Source: Epiperipatus broadwayi
Taxonomy: Eukaryota; Onychophora; Udeonychophora; Euonychophora; Peripatidae
Length of the DNA: 64,000 nucleotides
Direction: 5' to 3'
NCBI GenBank assembly: GCA_028023455.1
Contig: JAQFVV010006429.1
Span: 1,586,493 to 1,650,492 of the forward strand
Made by a program: the position numbers and the translations under genes. Below are positions 22,990 to 34,148 of the stretch, piece after piece (the stretch's first letter is position 1; the number at the start of each line of letters is the position of its first letter). Below the pieces are notes generated by a model. It did not search any database and was not told the origin of the DNA. It saw nothing but the letters and a program-made list of their open reading frames with translations.

Positions 22990-24638
22990 TGCTCTGATGT
23001 AATCGAAATAATACGAAAAAAAGATGGAATTATTACTAAAAAGAGAGATTATCTCATCAAATGGATAGAAGAGTTCTATCAAGAATTATATGGTAATAAA
23101 GAACAAGTACCTCCTATATCTATTATACCTTTCGAATTGCCCCAAATTTTAAATAAAGAAGTGAGACATGCAATTAAATTTATGAAGAAAGGCAAAGCTC
23201 CAGGTAATGATGGAATTATAATTGATATATTAAAAGAAGCAGGTGAAGAAATAGAAAAATTATAAAGATGTACCAGATGATTGGAAGAATGCAGTATTAA
23301 TATTAATATTTAAAAAAGATGATAAAGAAGATATTAAAAATTACAGACCTATCAGCATTTTATCAGTTTTATATAAAAAAATTTACCAAGATAATTACAA
23401 CTTGTATACAGAGAACATTATATTTTTATCAACCAATAGAAGAAGCTGAATTTAAAAATGGTTTTAATACAGTAAATCATATCCAGGTATTGAGAGAAGT
23501 TATAGAAAAAAACAAATGAATATGAGTTTCCATTATTCTTTGGATTTGTAGATTATGAAAAGGCATTTGATTGTATAAACATTTTTTCAGTGATTAAAGC
23601 ATTGGATCATCAAGGTATAGATCAAGGATATTGTCATATTTTGAAGAATATTTATAAAAATGCAACAGCAACAATTAGATTTCATAATGATAATAAGAAA
23701 GTCAATATTGATATGTGTGTTTGACAGAGTGACTCCATATCTCCAAAACGTTTTCAGCAGTGCTGCAAGAAGTATCTTGTGGATTAAAATGGGAAACTGA
23801 AAGAGTGAAAGTAAATGGAGATTATTTAAGTCATTTAGATTTTGCAGATGATGTAGTTGTTTTTGCAAATAATGCTTTAGAGCTGCAAGAAATGTTGCAA
23901 GAGTCAGCAGATGAAAGTAGGAAAGTAGGACTAAAGATATATGTTAAAAAGTCTAAAGTAATGTTTAATGGATTTTCTCAAAATATGAAAATAAAGATTG
24001 ATTATGATAAACTAAAAGAAGTTAACAGCTACAAATACCTTGGTCAGATTATTAATACAGATGAAAACATAATGGATAAAATTAATAATAGAATTAAACT
24101 TGGTTGAAGTGCTCTTGGTAGAAATAACTTGATAATAAAAGAAAATATGCCTATGTGTTTGAAAGGGAAGGTTTTTAATAAATGTGTTTTACCATTTCTG
24201 ACTTATGAATCTGAGACTTGGACACTTAATATAAGAGCAATACAGAGGCTTCAGACCACTCAAAAAAGTTTGGAGAGATGCATTTTAGGAGTAACAAGAA
24301 GAGATCTAAAATGCAATATATGTGTAAGAGAACAAACAGGTGTTACTGACCACATTGAAAAAATTAAAAGAATGAAGTGGAGTTGGGCTGGACATATTGC
24401 TAGAAGAGATAGTAATAGATGAATAATTGAAATCTTAAACTGGAATCCAAGAGATTGTAAAAGACCCAGAAAGAAACTACATGTGAGATGGGTGGATGAA
24501 ATAAAAAAGGGTTTAGGGGTGATGTGGAGAAGAGAAGATGAAGATCATAGAAGATGGATTGTTGAACTTGGAGAGAACTTCATCCTGCAGTGGATTGATA
24601 ATGGTTCAATGATGATGAATGAACAAGTACATCATTAA
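22990..24638 (+). pseudogene. Non-LTR retrotransposon (RTE-like) reverse transcriptase, 5'-truncated and broken
   Basis: Consecutive frames spell a LINE reverse transcriptase: KKGKAPGNDGI (~23185-23220), [10 protein letters not shown] (~23335), FVDYEKAFDCI (~23545), QSDSISPKRF (~23725), the catalytic FADDVVVFA (~23840), KVGLKIYVKKSKVM (~23925), YKYLGQII (~24030), CVLPFLTYESETWTL (~24185), KWSWAGHIARRD (~24375) and KRPRKKLHVRWVDEI (~24460-24515), ending at a TAA at 24636. The set is typical of RTE-type and related endonuclease-RT LINEs. No APE endonuclease precedes it. Lesions: a stop at 23263, a frameshift near 23370, stops at 23517, 23722, 24105 and 24420, and a frameshift near 23755. A dead copy. 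Confidence 0.85.
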
Positions 24639-26710
24639 ATATTAGGAAAGATTTATCATAAAAGATTATTTATTTATCCAATGTATAATTCAGATTTAAT
24701 AAAATGCTCCTATGTTTCTGAATTATATTTAGTTAATATTGAATCTCATTAGTATATTTAATAATATTTAGATTTAAAATTAGAAATTCATGACCTGGAA
24801 TTATTAAACTGAAATCTTTTCTATTCTTTAGCATTGCAATTTAGGTTTGCCTAAGTTCATGAGGTATATTAAATAAAAAGCCCCTTCCATACGATTCCAA
24901 TTTTGGTGCCCAATGTAAAACAAAGTCGCCTTCATTTACCATTACAGTAATTATGAATCAGGTAGGATGATAAATAAGACAGGCATGAAACACCACTTAT
25001 AATGCTTGTATTATTATTAAAGAAATTAGAAAATAAATTATTAATAGTGAATATACAATATGAAATAGTAATTATTGCTAAAATGTTAAATAAATACCAA
25101 TATAATGTTTGGGGAAATATTTTTTTTTTGCTAATAAAAAAAAGACATGTATTATTTAATATTATATATAAAAAAAGAGAAGAAAATTGCTATTAAATTT
25201 AATAAAAAGAATGCAATAATAGTGATAAATAAATTTTTAAATAAGATAGTAAATGGAAAGTAGAAATTGGGAGAGTATTACATAAAAAATTAGGATGTTG
25301 TTTTTAATAGAGATTAACATTACCATATGAAGAAGAAATGCCTTTGTTATAGCCTATTCTGCATAAATCATTTATGTAGGTAACTATGTTTACTTTTCTA
25401 TCTATTTCATATTTTCAGAGTTTTTTTTTTTTTAAGAAACCTTTTATTCCAAGGAGTTTATGTGTCATAGGAGTAAGATATGGGGGGAGGGTATTTGTAT
25501 CTCTAATTTGAAGTAGTTTTATGATTATCTTGAAACATAACTGATTATTATTTTTTTGAGAATATAGATCTAAAAATTTTAGGTCTCTGGAGATGTTTTC
25601 TTGTTATTGTCCATTTAAGGATGTTTTATTCTAGTAATTTGCATAGTAGTGTAATTATTTCTACAGAGTTACATATTAATATATCATTCACTTATCATTT
25701 GTATAGAATATTATGGACTTTTTCTATACAGTTTGGTATAATGCTTTTTTTTGACATTGAATAGTATTAGACTGCATATAATGCCTCTTATAAGTAGAAC
25801 TATAGGTCATGATCTTTCCATATTGTAAAATTTATTATCAAATTTTGCAATAATATTTTTGTTGATCCAGTTAAGCATATATATTATAAAGCCTCATTTT
25901 TGAGGGGTATATGCTGATATCAGTAATAGTATTTGTATAAATGTCTATAGACTGCCTATGTGAGACCAAACCATATAATTCAGTAATATCAAGTAATGCC
26001 AGTCTAACATTTTTTTAACTCTACAATACTGATAAATTGTTTCAGTTCTAAGAAGGATTTTATTGTAAATTTTTTGAATCCTAAGTAAGTGGTACCAATC
26101 CACTATAGTTTTTGTGGTATTATAGTAATATGCTCCACTGAAATCTATCATTAAACATTGAGGATCATTTTCTTTACATAGCTTAATGTTCAAAAATATT
26201 CAAAGGAAATTATTGCTGATGGGTACAGTTTTAGATATTCAATTCTATTTTTTTTGTTATAGTATTTTCATAATATGACCATTATAAATTTATCCTTTGT
26301 GGCTTTAATATTGTATGCTTTGATTTACTGCTTTGGCATAATTATAATTTAGTTTTTTAATTTGAATTTCTATTTTCGTATGTATTCATTTGTTTTTATC
26401 AACACAAATGTTTTTTAAACATTATTATATTGTTTTCTTGCATATATTATTTGCAATACTTATGCTTTTATTCCATAGGCTGTTTTGTGGTTTATCTGGA
26501 ATAGAACATAATGTTTGAGCTTTATTTTAAAAAAATTTCTTTACTTGGCACATTTTCATATTTGGATTCAAAGTCTCTGATCATTTTCAAGTATGAATTT
26601 TTCTACATGCTTCTGTGAACTTTGGAATGTATTTCAATATGATTCTTATTTTTGCTGAAACTTGGGTGTTTCACATTTTGACAAAGCATTCATTAGGAAG
26701 GAAGCTTATT
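24639..26710. other. AT-rich DNA without firm gene
   Basis: The only frame with protein-like character is on the minus strand at 25945-26193 (82 codons, containing GAYYYNTTKTIVDWYHLLR), continuing past a stop for ~150 bases. It faintly recalls either a reverse transcriptase or an ISXO2/Merlin-type transposase (TVVDWYNF-like), but I cannot decide and do not call it. Confidence 0.4.
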
Positions 26711-27006
26711 TATATCTTGTTTTAGTATGAGGAATTTAGTTTTTACTATATTTAAAATTTAATTGTGCTATATCATACTCTATAACATGCAGTTATTACA
26801 TTTGGTAATTCATAATAATTTAACATTCTTCTTTTTCTTCATTCATTGTTTTTCAATTTATATCCTTGTATCAGTGTGAGGAATTTACTTTTTATTATAT
26901 TTAAAATTTAATTGGTACAATATCACTCTATAGCATTCAGGTTATTATATTTGGTATTTCATAATAATTTAACGTTCTTCTTTTTCTTCATTCATTGTTT
27001 TTCAAT
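26711..27006. repeat. Tandem duplication, two 148-bp units
   Basis: Units 26711-26858 and 26859-27006 are clearly homologous. Both have gaggaattta near the start, atatttaaaatttaattg in the middle, and ttcttctttttcttcattca then ttgtttttcaa at the end. Several substitutions and small indels separate them. Confidence 0.85.
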
Positions 27007-27091
27007 GCTCTTTTGCATCTTTGAATTATGTGTATTAATAATTGTGTTAAGTATAATAATACTCTCTCATGTTAATGTATTGAGTTATTAA

Positions 27092-27151
<60 letters not shown>
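27092..27151. repeat. (GT)n(TA)n microsatellite
   Basis: A short gtgtgtgt run followed by ~50 bp of pure TA. Confidence 0.95.
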
Positions 27152-27154
<3 letters not shown>

Positions 27155-28811
27155 GGCAGCAGTTAGGAAACACTTTATATTTTAAGCAGTGCTCAAGAAA
27201 TACCAGCCTTTCATGCCGTTTTAAAGTCATTATATAAAGTTTCATCACCATTGTGAATAAATTGTTGGTTGTTATAATGTAAAATTTGTTGTTATCTTAT
27301 TCATTCTCTTTGTAATAAATTAGTTGAAAAAATTTGAATATTGACTAAAGAAAAGTTTATTATATCTATTTATTTTTATTAAACATAGTTGAGTGCACTT
27401 TTGACATAAAAAACCAGATTTATAGGATTTGTCGTTTGATTGGATATGCTGCAGTATTTATTGATAAAGTACTGATTATTTAATTTAGCTATTTAAATAT
27501 TCCACTTGCTTGAGAGTTTGATGCTGTTTTTCTTTTTGTTAATGTCATGTGTTATAAAGCATAAAACAAATACCTTCTAAATTATATTCTACTTTAAATT
27601 TTATTCCACTTTAAATAACTAACTCTTACCCTAATTATTCTATTAAAATTCATTTATAAGCAATATTATTTTTAAACTAGCATTATTTCTAAGTTATATT
27701 TTAAATTGATTTTTCATGAGGGCATGCAGAAAATATGTAACAAACAACAGCATTCAAACATCCTCAAAAAAATATCCAATATTTATCTAATTAACTCTAA
27801 AATGTTAATTACATAAACCACAACATAAAATATAATATGATTATATAACCAAGCATATTAACAAATATACCACACTTTTAATATATCTAGGATATACTTT
27901 ATGTATTAATGACTCTAAAAATAATCCAACTATTCATCACTTTAATTTCACTATTGTCACATATATACCAAAAACAATACCAGTGCAAATCTTGGCAAAC
28001 ATGTACATAACTACACATATAATCCACATTAAACTAAAAATAATTCAGAGATGTTCAGTCTCTGGATTCTACTCCATTTAAATAGTAACCATTAAACTCT
28101 TAATTCATAGAGGTGGCTAATTATTGGATCCTACCCTTTATAAAATAATATTCTTAAAATTAAATCATTCGTAGATGCATTCACATTTCAGATCTCACTA
28201 CAGATAAATAATATCATTATGCCTTGGTCATTTATCATCATAATACATTGAAAAGAGAATATACTTAACTGTAAATGAAAGCTCTAAATTACTGTACCTA
28301 TACAATAAGTTCACACATAAAAGTATATTTCGATGTGGATTAATACAAGTGTCTAAATTTCTGTACAAGATAATACTGATCATATTTAGAGTAATAAACA
28401 ATTTATATATGTAATTTCAAATGAGTAGTCTGTTATTTTAGTCCTTACACATTTCATGTTTCAGAATATATTTCCACATGTATGCAAATACAGTGTGTCT
28501 ACTGTTACAGCTATCGTGCTCTTACTAATCTACCTAAATTTTGGTATAATACTACAAGTAAAATATTATTTTGAAAACTTTTTATTTTAAATATGACACT
28601 TATTAGATTTTTTAATTTTCTTTTAATATTATTCATTTATATGTGAAAGGGGCAACCATTAAAAAATATATACATTTTTAATCAAAACTAATTTTTAAAA
28701 TGAATTATATGAGTAAATATTTGTTTTTTCATTCATTTAAAAATAATTAAAAATCAAATATTAAGATAAATTAAACCTCATTTTAAGTCATTTTTTAAAA
28801 TCAATTTAAAA
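27152..28811. other. AT-rich DNA without recognisable gene
   Basis: Nothing recognised. A less AT-rich patch after the microsatellite (27150-27260) shows no frame or repeat motif I know. Confidence 0.45.
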
Positions 28812-28996
28812 CAGTAGCTGTCAACTTTCCTAATACCCCAACCTGTTAATATAGTTCCTTATGTTGTGGTGACCCCAACCTGTAATTTTGCTACTGTTAT
28901 GAATCAAAAATTGTATTTTCCAATGGTTAGGTGACCTCTTGTGAAAGGCTTGTTTGACACTCAAATGGGTTGTGACCCACAGATTGAGAACCACTG
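28812..28996 (+). mobile_element. SPIN/OposCharlie-like hAT MITE, 185 bp
   Basis: The right end, read inward on the minus strand, is CAGTGGTTCTCAATCTGTGG then gtcacaacccatt. The left end is CAGTAGCTGTCAACTTTCCT. Internal segments (atagttccttatgttgtggt, gaccccaacctgtaattttg, ctactgttatgaatc, ggttaggtgacctcttgtga) correspond to those remembered for SPIN/OC1-group hAT elements, whose ends read CAGTGGTTCTCAACCTGTGGG. The flanks form an 8-bp target duplication with one mismatch: atttaaaa (28804-28811) and gtttaaaa (28997-29004). It has no coding capacity and is an internally deleted derivative. This family is known for horizontal spread among animals. Confidence 0.85.
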
Positions 28997-29004
28997 GTTT
29001 AAAA

Positions 29005-32000
29005 GAACATAAAATAATTATTAATTTTCCCTAGCATATTTCAATTAACAATTTGTAATAAGTTGAAAACTAAATAGACATACAATTAACTAATAACATT
29101 AATTATGTATATATAAAATACATTCTTGAATGATTAGAACAAAATAAAGTTTTTAAAATAAATCTAAATTATAAACAATTATTTTAGCATATAGCGTATG
29201 TATGTATAATTCTTGGTCACCATTTTTTTGCAAAAATTCTTTCAATGATTTCTTATGTACTTTTCATAATTCATGCATTAGGTTTTCCTCATTGACATGT
29301 ATATGTACTTATTTGAAGACAAAATTAAAATGTCACATATAAGTTTTCTTGATAGAGTTCAATTTTTCTTCCTCTAGCTTAAAATTATGTTTATTGAAAT
29401 TATCTGCATGAATACTTGTTGGCTCCTCATAATGTTTTGATTCCAAGCTAGATTTCAGGCAGTTGGAAGCTTTTCCAATTCTAACCACTAAGAATTATAT
29501 TGTCTCCTCTACTCTTCACTTCATTTTTAAAAGAAACACATACCTTTACATAAGCTCTATGATTTTTTCAAACCTTTAATCCTTCAATTATAATGGATTA
29601 ATATTGTTTTCCTCTATCAATACCTTCTAAACTAAATTTTTAAAGAACTACTTAATTATAGTTTTACTTATTAATTAAAACAAAAACCATTGTTGTATTT
29701 CATCAAAAATGCAACTATATAAAAAAATATATATAACATAAAATTTTCCCTTTTTTCTATATATATATATATTTTTTTACCAAAGTGTATTTGTTTTAAT
29801 TATCTTTCTTTTTCTATCTATTTTAGTATGTTATTATTATTTTTTAATTAGACTGCATAGTTTTTTATACTGTAATTAAAGTAATGTAACCTTCCGTCAC
29901 ACATTCCAAATATAAATTCTTTCAATTTCATTTTTAAGTACATTTTTCTTAATTTTAAATCTTTTAGTTTCTGATAAAAACTAACTTTTTTTATATTATA
30001 AAATATTATTTAATTTTTTTCTTAAATTTGAATTCTTCACACATTAATAACAAAACTAACCTATTACATTATTACTATTTTTAATTTTATCATAAAATGT
30101 TTTTTTTTTCTGTTCAATAACCTTTAAAGAATTCCAAAGCTAATTTTATTATTCACTCTCTCAAATGTGAAACCACATGATCAACAATGATACAGATATG
30201 GCATTTATCTTATTCACTATAAATATCAGAGATAGAATGCCTAAATTATTATTTTATATTCATTTTAATAATTTAATAAAAAAAGCTGATGTATTAATAT
30301 GTTAATAGAGTTTGGGGAGATTATCATTTCAATGTTTGCATATATAAATAGGTATAAATGTATTATATAACATTCAGTTTTTTCCACAGATTTTAAGAAT
30401 CCACAAATGTCTTAAAACCAGTTCTATATTTAAAAGTATTCCACTGAATTTCTAGTTTGTACAGACTAATCTTTTCCACTTTTGCAATTTAGTCAAAATT
30501 TTGATATACTTTTTTATATAGTTTGCACCTAATCAATTATTGATAATTTGGTTTGGATCACAGAGATAATGTCAATGTAAATAAATTGTATAATATAATC
30601 CTTAGTCTTTTGGTAGCTAATAATAAGGAAAGTAACCATAATCGATTAGTCCTAATGCATTCTTTTTTTTACAAAAGCTATATCACTTGATGATACTAAT
30701 GCTACAATCAAGTTTGTTTATAATTGCTTCTTAGTATCCTATTAATTTAAATTTGCAAACATCTCTTCATCTGTAGAATGAAATGGTTTCTTTGCAAACA
30801 TTTGTCTGATTGTGTAATAAAGTGTTTTTGTTTTTTTTTTGCTTTCTTTATAACCTAAGTTATAAAAAAGAAAGAAATCACATCATTACACAGATGAACA
30901 AACATTTGCAAATTTGAATTACAAACACAAACAAAGAGAAAAAATCAGTATTATTCTACTAATTGTATATCACTTTAGATTTGTAGTAGTGAATGAGAAG
31001 AAGCTAACCATTAGAGGAAAGAGTAGAACCTGTGACATGATAAAGAGAGCACTATTAATGGATGGCAATATTATAAAGTTTCAATAAGAAAATATATTTT
31101 ATTTTTATTTTATTTACATAGAGCATTTAGATTTTTAGATGTAAAAATAAACCAAATCAACTACTGAAGACTTTGAAGTGTTTGTAGCAAGAACAAATTC
31201 AAACACAGACTCAGTGCATGCATTAAATGTGATACTTTCTGCATAAAAAATGGAAATGGCATCATATCACTAGTGCATTTTTCATTTTAATATGCACAGA
31301 CTGACACAGAGAATCAGATAAAAGTCCCACATTACTCTTATTTAAAAATAAGCCTCTGAGTTGACTACAGACCTTTTACCTAAAAATCTTCAAAGCCTGT
31401 TACTTGGAAGGGGGGGGGGTTCCAACATTATTTGGCTAAGACTAGAGCATGGATATTGGTGTGGAGTGGATGCACTATCATTAGACCAACATTCATTCTA
31501 CAACTTTCACCTAAAAAAGTCATGGCTCTGTCTAGATTATTTTGAATATTAATATTCTGTATTATAACCATGCATCCGCGCAAAATATATTTTGTGTGTG
31601 TAGTTTGAAAACCAGCTTTAATTGAGTAAAAAGTTTTATTTAAAAAACCTTTGCTTTTAGTTAGACTTGAGATTGATTTTATAATTATCAGTTAGTAATT
31701 GGTATTTTTTAATTAGATAATTAGCCACAAAAGTTATTATGCTAAAAACTAATAGCAGTCTGAATAGAAAAAGATTACGCAATTTTCTTTTAGAGGAAAA
31801 AAAATTCTTATAAACATTACTTCTAATAATGAATTTTTCAAGCAATTATAATTAAAAGTAACGGACATATTTCCAAATAAATTTATTTTCTAATAATTTT
31901 TTTCTTTCTTCTTAATTATCTCATATTGACAGCTAAATGAATGCATAATTAAAATATGTCATCATTTTTAATTTGATGACTGAAAAGCAATTTATAGAAC

Positions 32001-32062
32001 TGCATCACTATTGGGAAATAATTTTCTCAAACTTAGAAGAAGAATAATTTTCTTCTTTAAGA
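29005..32062. other. AT-rich DNA without recognisable gene
   Basis: Three kilobases with no gene or repeat I recognise. It includes a run of ten G at 31410-31419, unusual at this base composition. The 63-codon frame across it (31361-31552) has no family resemblance. Confidence 0.45.
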
Positions 32063-32068
32063 TTTATT
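32063..32068 (-). terminator. Polyadenylation signal AATAAA of the candidate minus-strand gene
   Basis: AATAAA on the minus strand, 10 bases past the stop codon of the exon at 32079-32271. Alone it means little in AT-rich DNA; it supports the exon call only in combination. Confidence 0.35.
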
Positions 32069-32078
32069 TTTCGCAGTG

Positions 32079-32271
32079 CTAAGCTAGCAGATTATTCTTT
32101 GGTTTTCTAATTCTCTCCAGTCTAAGATCTGCCAGGTTATTAAGGAGCTTCAATCTGTTAAGACACTGCCGAGCTGCTCTTTCAGAGGCCCACAACATTT
32201 TATCTTTTAGAATAGAGGGTGTTAGTTGGTTTGATCCTGTATTGCCATGGCAAAATTTTATCTTTGCTCTT
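32079..32271 (-). CDS. Candidate terminal exon of an unrecognised host gene
   Basis: The minus-strand frame encodes 63 residues to a TAG at 32079-32081. It includes KFCHGNTGSNQLTPSILKDK, then a basic, probably alpha-helical stretch (ASERAARQCLNRLKLL, LADLRLERIRK) and an RKPKNN tail. Base composition is much less AT-rich than the surroundings and codon choice looks coding. It begins right after a good acceptor (tccattctcag). It needs one base to complete its first codon, exactly what the upstream exon at 32570-32606 leaves over. I do not recognise the protein family. No transposon motif is present, so a host gene is the simplest reading; decayed repeat coding sequence is the alternative. Confidence 0.5.
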
Positions 32272-32569
32272 CTGAGAATGGACTAATCTTAGAAATCTGT
32301 AAATGAGCTCGAAATAATATTTTTGCAAGAAAATTGTTTTAAAAAGAAACAATAGTCATTAATACTATCTTCTTGCAAAGAGTTGATCTATTTGGAGAAG
32401 ACAACCATTAAATTACAAAGTTATTTTAAATCTCAAAATAATTGCAGGTGATTGGTTAGTTTTAAAATGATAATAGAAATCAAATAAAAATGTGTGTGTA
32501 TATATAGTTGTGGGTTTTTTGATATGCTTGTTACTTATTATTATTATAGCAGTAATAAGTTGATCTCAC

Positions 32570-32606
32570 CTGACCCCAACTGAGACATACGGATGGTCGT
32601 CAATAA
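32570..32606 (-). CDS. Candidate penultimate mini-exon (37 bp) of the same gene
   Basis: On the minus strand: acceptor ttctttttgcaatag, then 37 bases whose open frame reads IDDHPYVSVGV, then the donor GGTCAG|GTGAGA, a near-perfect 5' splice site. The exon ends in phase 2 (AG), and the downstream exon supplies the A of AGA (Arg). The implied intron (32272-32569) is 298 bp with GTGAGA...TTCTCAG ends. Further upstream exons would lie at higher coordinates. The minus frame at 32977-33318 is a possible but unproven partner. Confidence 0.4.
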
Positions 32607-34135
32607 CTATTGCAAAAAGAATTGGTAATAGACATTAACATTCCATAACCTACCATATAGTTTAATTATTAATTTTATTTTGTTTTACATGATATGATAC
32701 AATAAATAGAGTAGCAGATTCAGGTCTTTAAGATCCTTAGAAATGAATCCATCTATGTCACTTCCGGAGGTCAAATTTCTTATAAACTCCTGAGCAATAA
32801 AGCCATTCGATTATATTTTTAATTATTTATTCAATCCGAATGGAAAAATAGGATTATTAGAGGAATAGATAGCTAATGCCTTTTATCTGAAGTTTTTGTT
32901 GTTGCTTTTGCTATTTGTTTTTTGAGTGAGATGTTTTATAAACTTAAAAAATGTTATTACTTCTTAAAAGTTGTTTTTATATAAATTTTAACCGTCTAGT
33001 TTGATGATTCTCTGTTATTAAGTTTATAACTGGATAGGATTTTAGTTTTGACAAAAATCCACATAACAAAATCCACATAACAATCAGTATCCAAAACATG
33101 CACAATGGGGAAAAAATGATAATTGTTTTTAAACTGATACTTGCATAAGAAACCGTACAAAAGCCAATAAAAGATTTCATGAACATCATGGTCATCAAGA
33201 AGAATCGCATTTTATTATTAAATAAATATTGGTTGGTTGTGGAAGCATTTTTAATATTATAACGCTTTAGAATATGACGTTTTGTACAAATTATGTAAAA
33301 AAAAAAAACTACACTCACAAAAGAACCCCCAAACTATATTTATATTTTTTCTGCCTGTGAAAACTTTAGTTTAATATTTACACATATATATGTTAATAAT
33401 GCGCATGTTTGTGTGCATAATGATGGTCTTCATTGCAGACCTGCTTACTACGTTTTTTTTTTTTTTTTATGATTAACAATCTATTAGAAATCGCAAAAGT
33501 CCTTCAATTTTAGTAAATGATACCGTACTTAATTTTAGTAAAGTTTAAACAAAAAGAAAAATTATGCCTTTGAAAAGCATAGAGAAACCTAGAGAAAGAT
33601 TTGCCTTGTAATGGGACACTAATTAAATCTGGTTATCTTACAGTAAGAGTTTTATATAATGATAGAAGGTAAATATTTCTTAGTGAGATTTACTATGGAT
33701 TTTTTAATTAGAGTTTACTCATGAGGAATCAAAGTCTGCAATCACTTAAAGACTGGGTGTATTGAAAACACATGGATGCTGCTCAGACAATCATATTAAT
33801 CTGACCTCTATAAGCCAAAACTGATTTATTTTCTTCACCCTAACTATTCTTCTCAAAATGGGATAAAAGTATATAATATATATTTATGTAGGAAATAATA
33901 TATACAAAAGATTCAAGTATTAATAAAGATGAGATTAATATTTATAAAATTGGTTTATGAAATATATATATATATATATATTGTAATGAAATTTTATACA
34001 TGCATTAACAATAATAATTTTAAAGTATTTGATTGGCTTATCAATATTGCAACTATTATTTATTAATAATATCATTATTATTATTGCTGAAAATAGCTAT
34101 TAAAATTATATTCATTTTATTGATAATATTACCTT
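32607..34135. other. AT-rich DNA with two weak coding hints on the minus strand
   Basis: On the minus strand at ~32720-32815 an open stretch reads GFIAQEFIRNLTSGSDIDGF; a diverged copy of this DNA lies at ~63486-63555, so it may be a repeat. At 32977-33318 a 113-codon minus frame has two hydrophobic segments (MTMMFMKSFIGFCTVSYASI and MFWILIVMWILLCGFL) around a polar spacer, like a pair of membrane helices. I cannot name either. A (TA)n run is at 33961-33981. Confidence 0.35.
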
Positions 34136-34148
34136 ATAAAGTGAATTA
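34136..34148 (+). repeat. Left target-site duplication of the L1/Tx1-like LINE
   Basis: ATAAAGTGAATTA, repeated exactly at 36905-36917 on the other side of the element. Confidence 0.75.

Noticed and set aside
23587-23868. 93-codon minus frame over the RTE-like LINE
   Set aside because: Antisense shadow of the RT.
25945-26193. Minus frame with TTKTIVDWYHLLR, perhaps an RT or a Merlin/ISXO2-type transposase
   Set aside because: Only one short motif-like string; catalytic residues of neither family can be placed.
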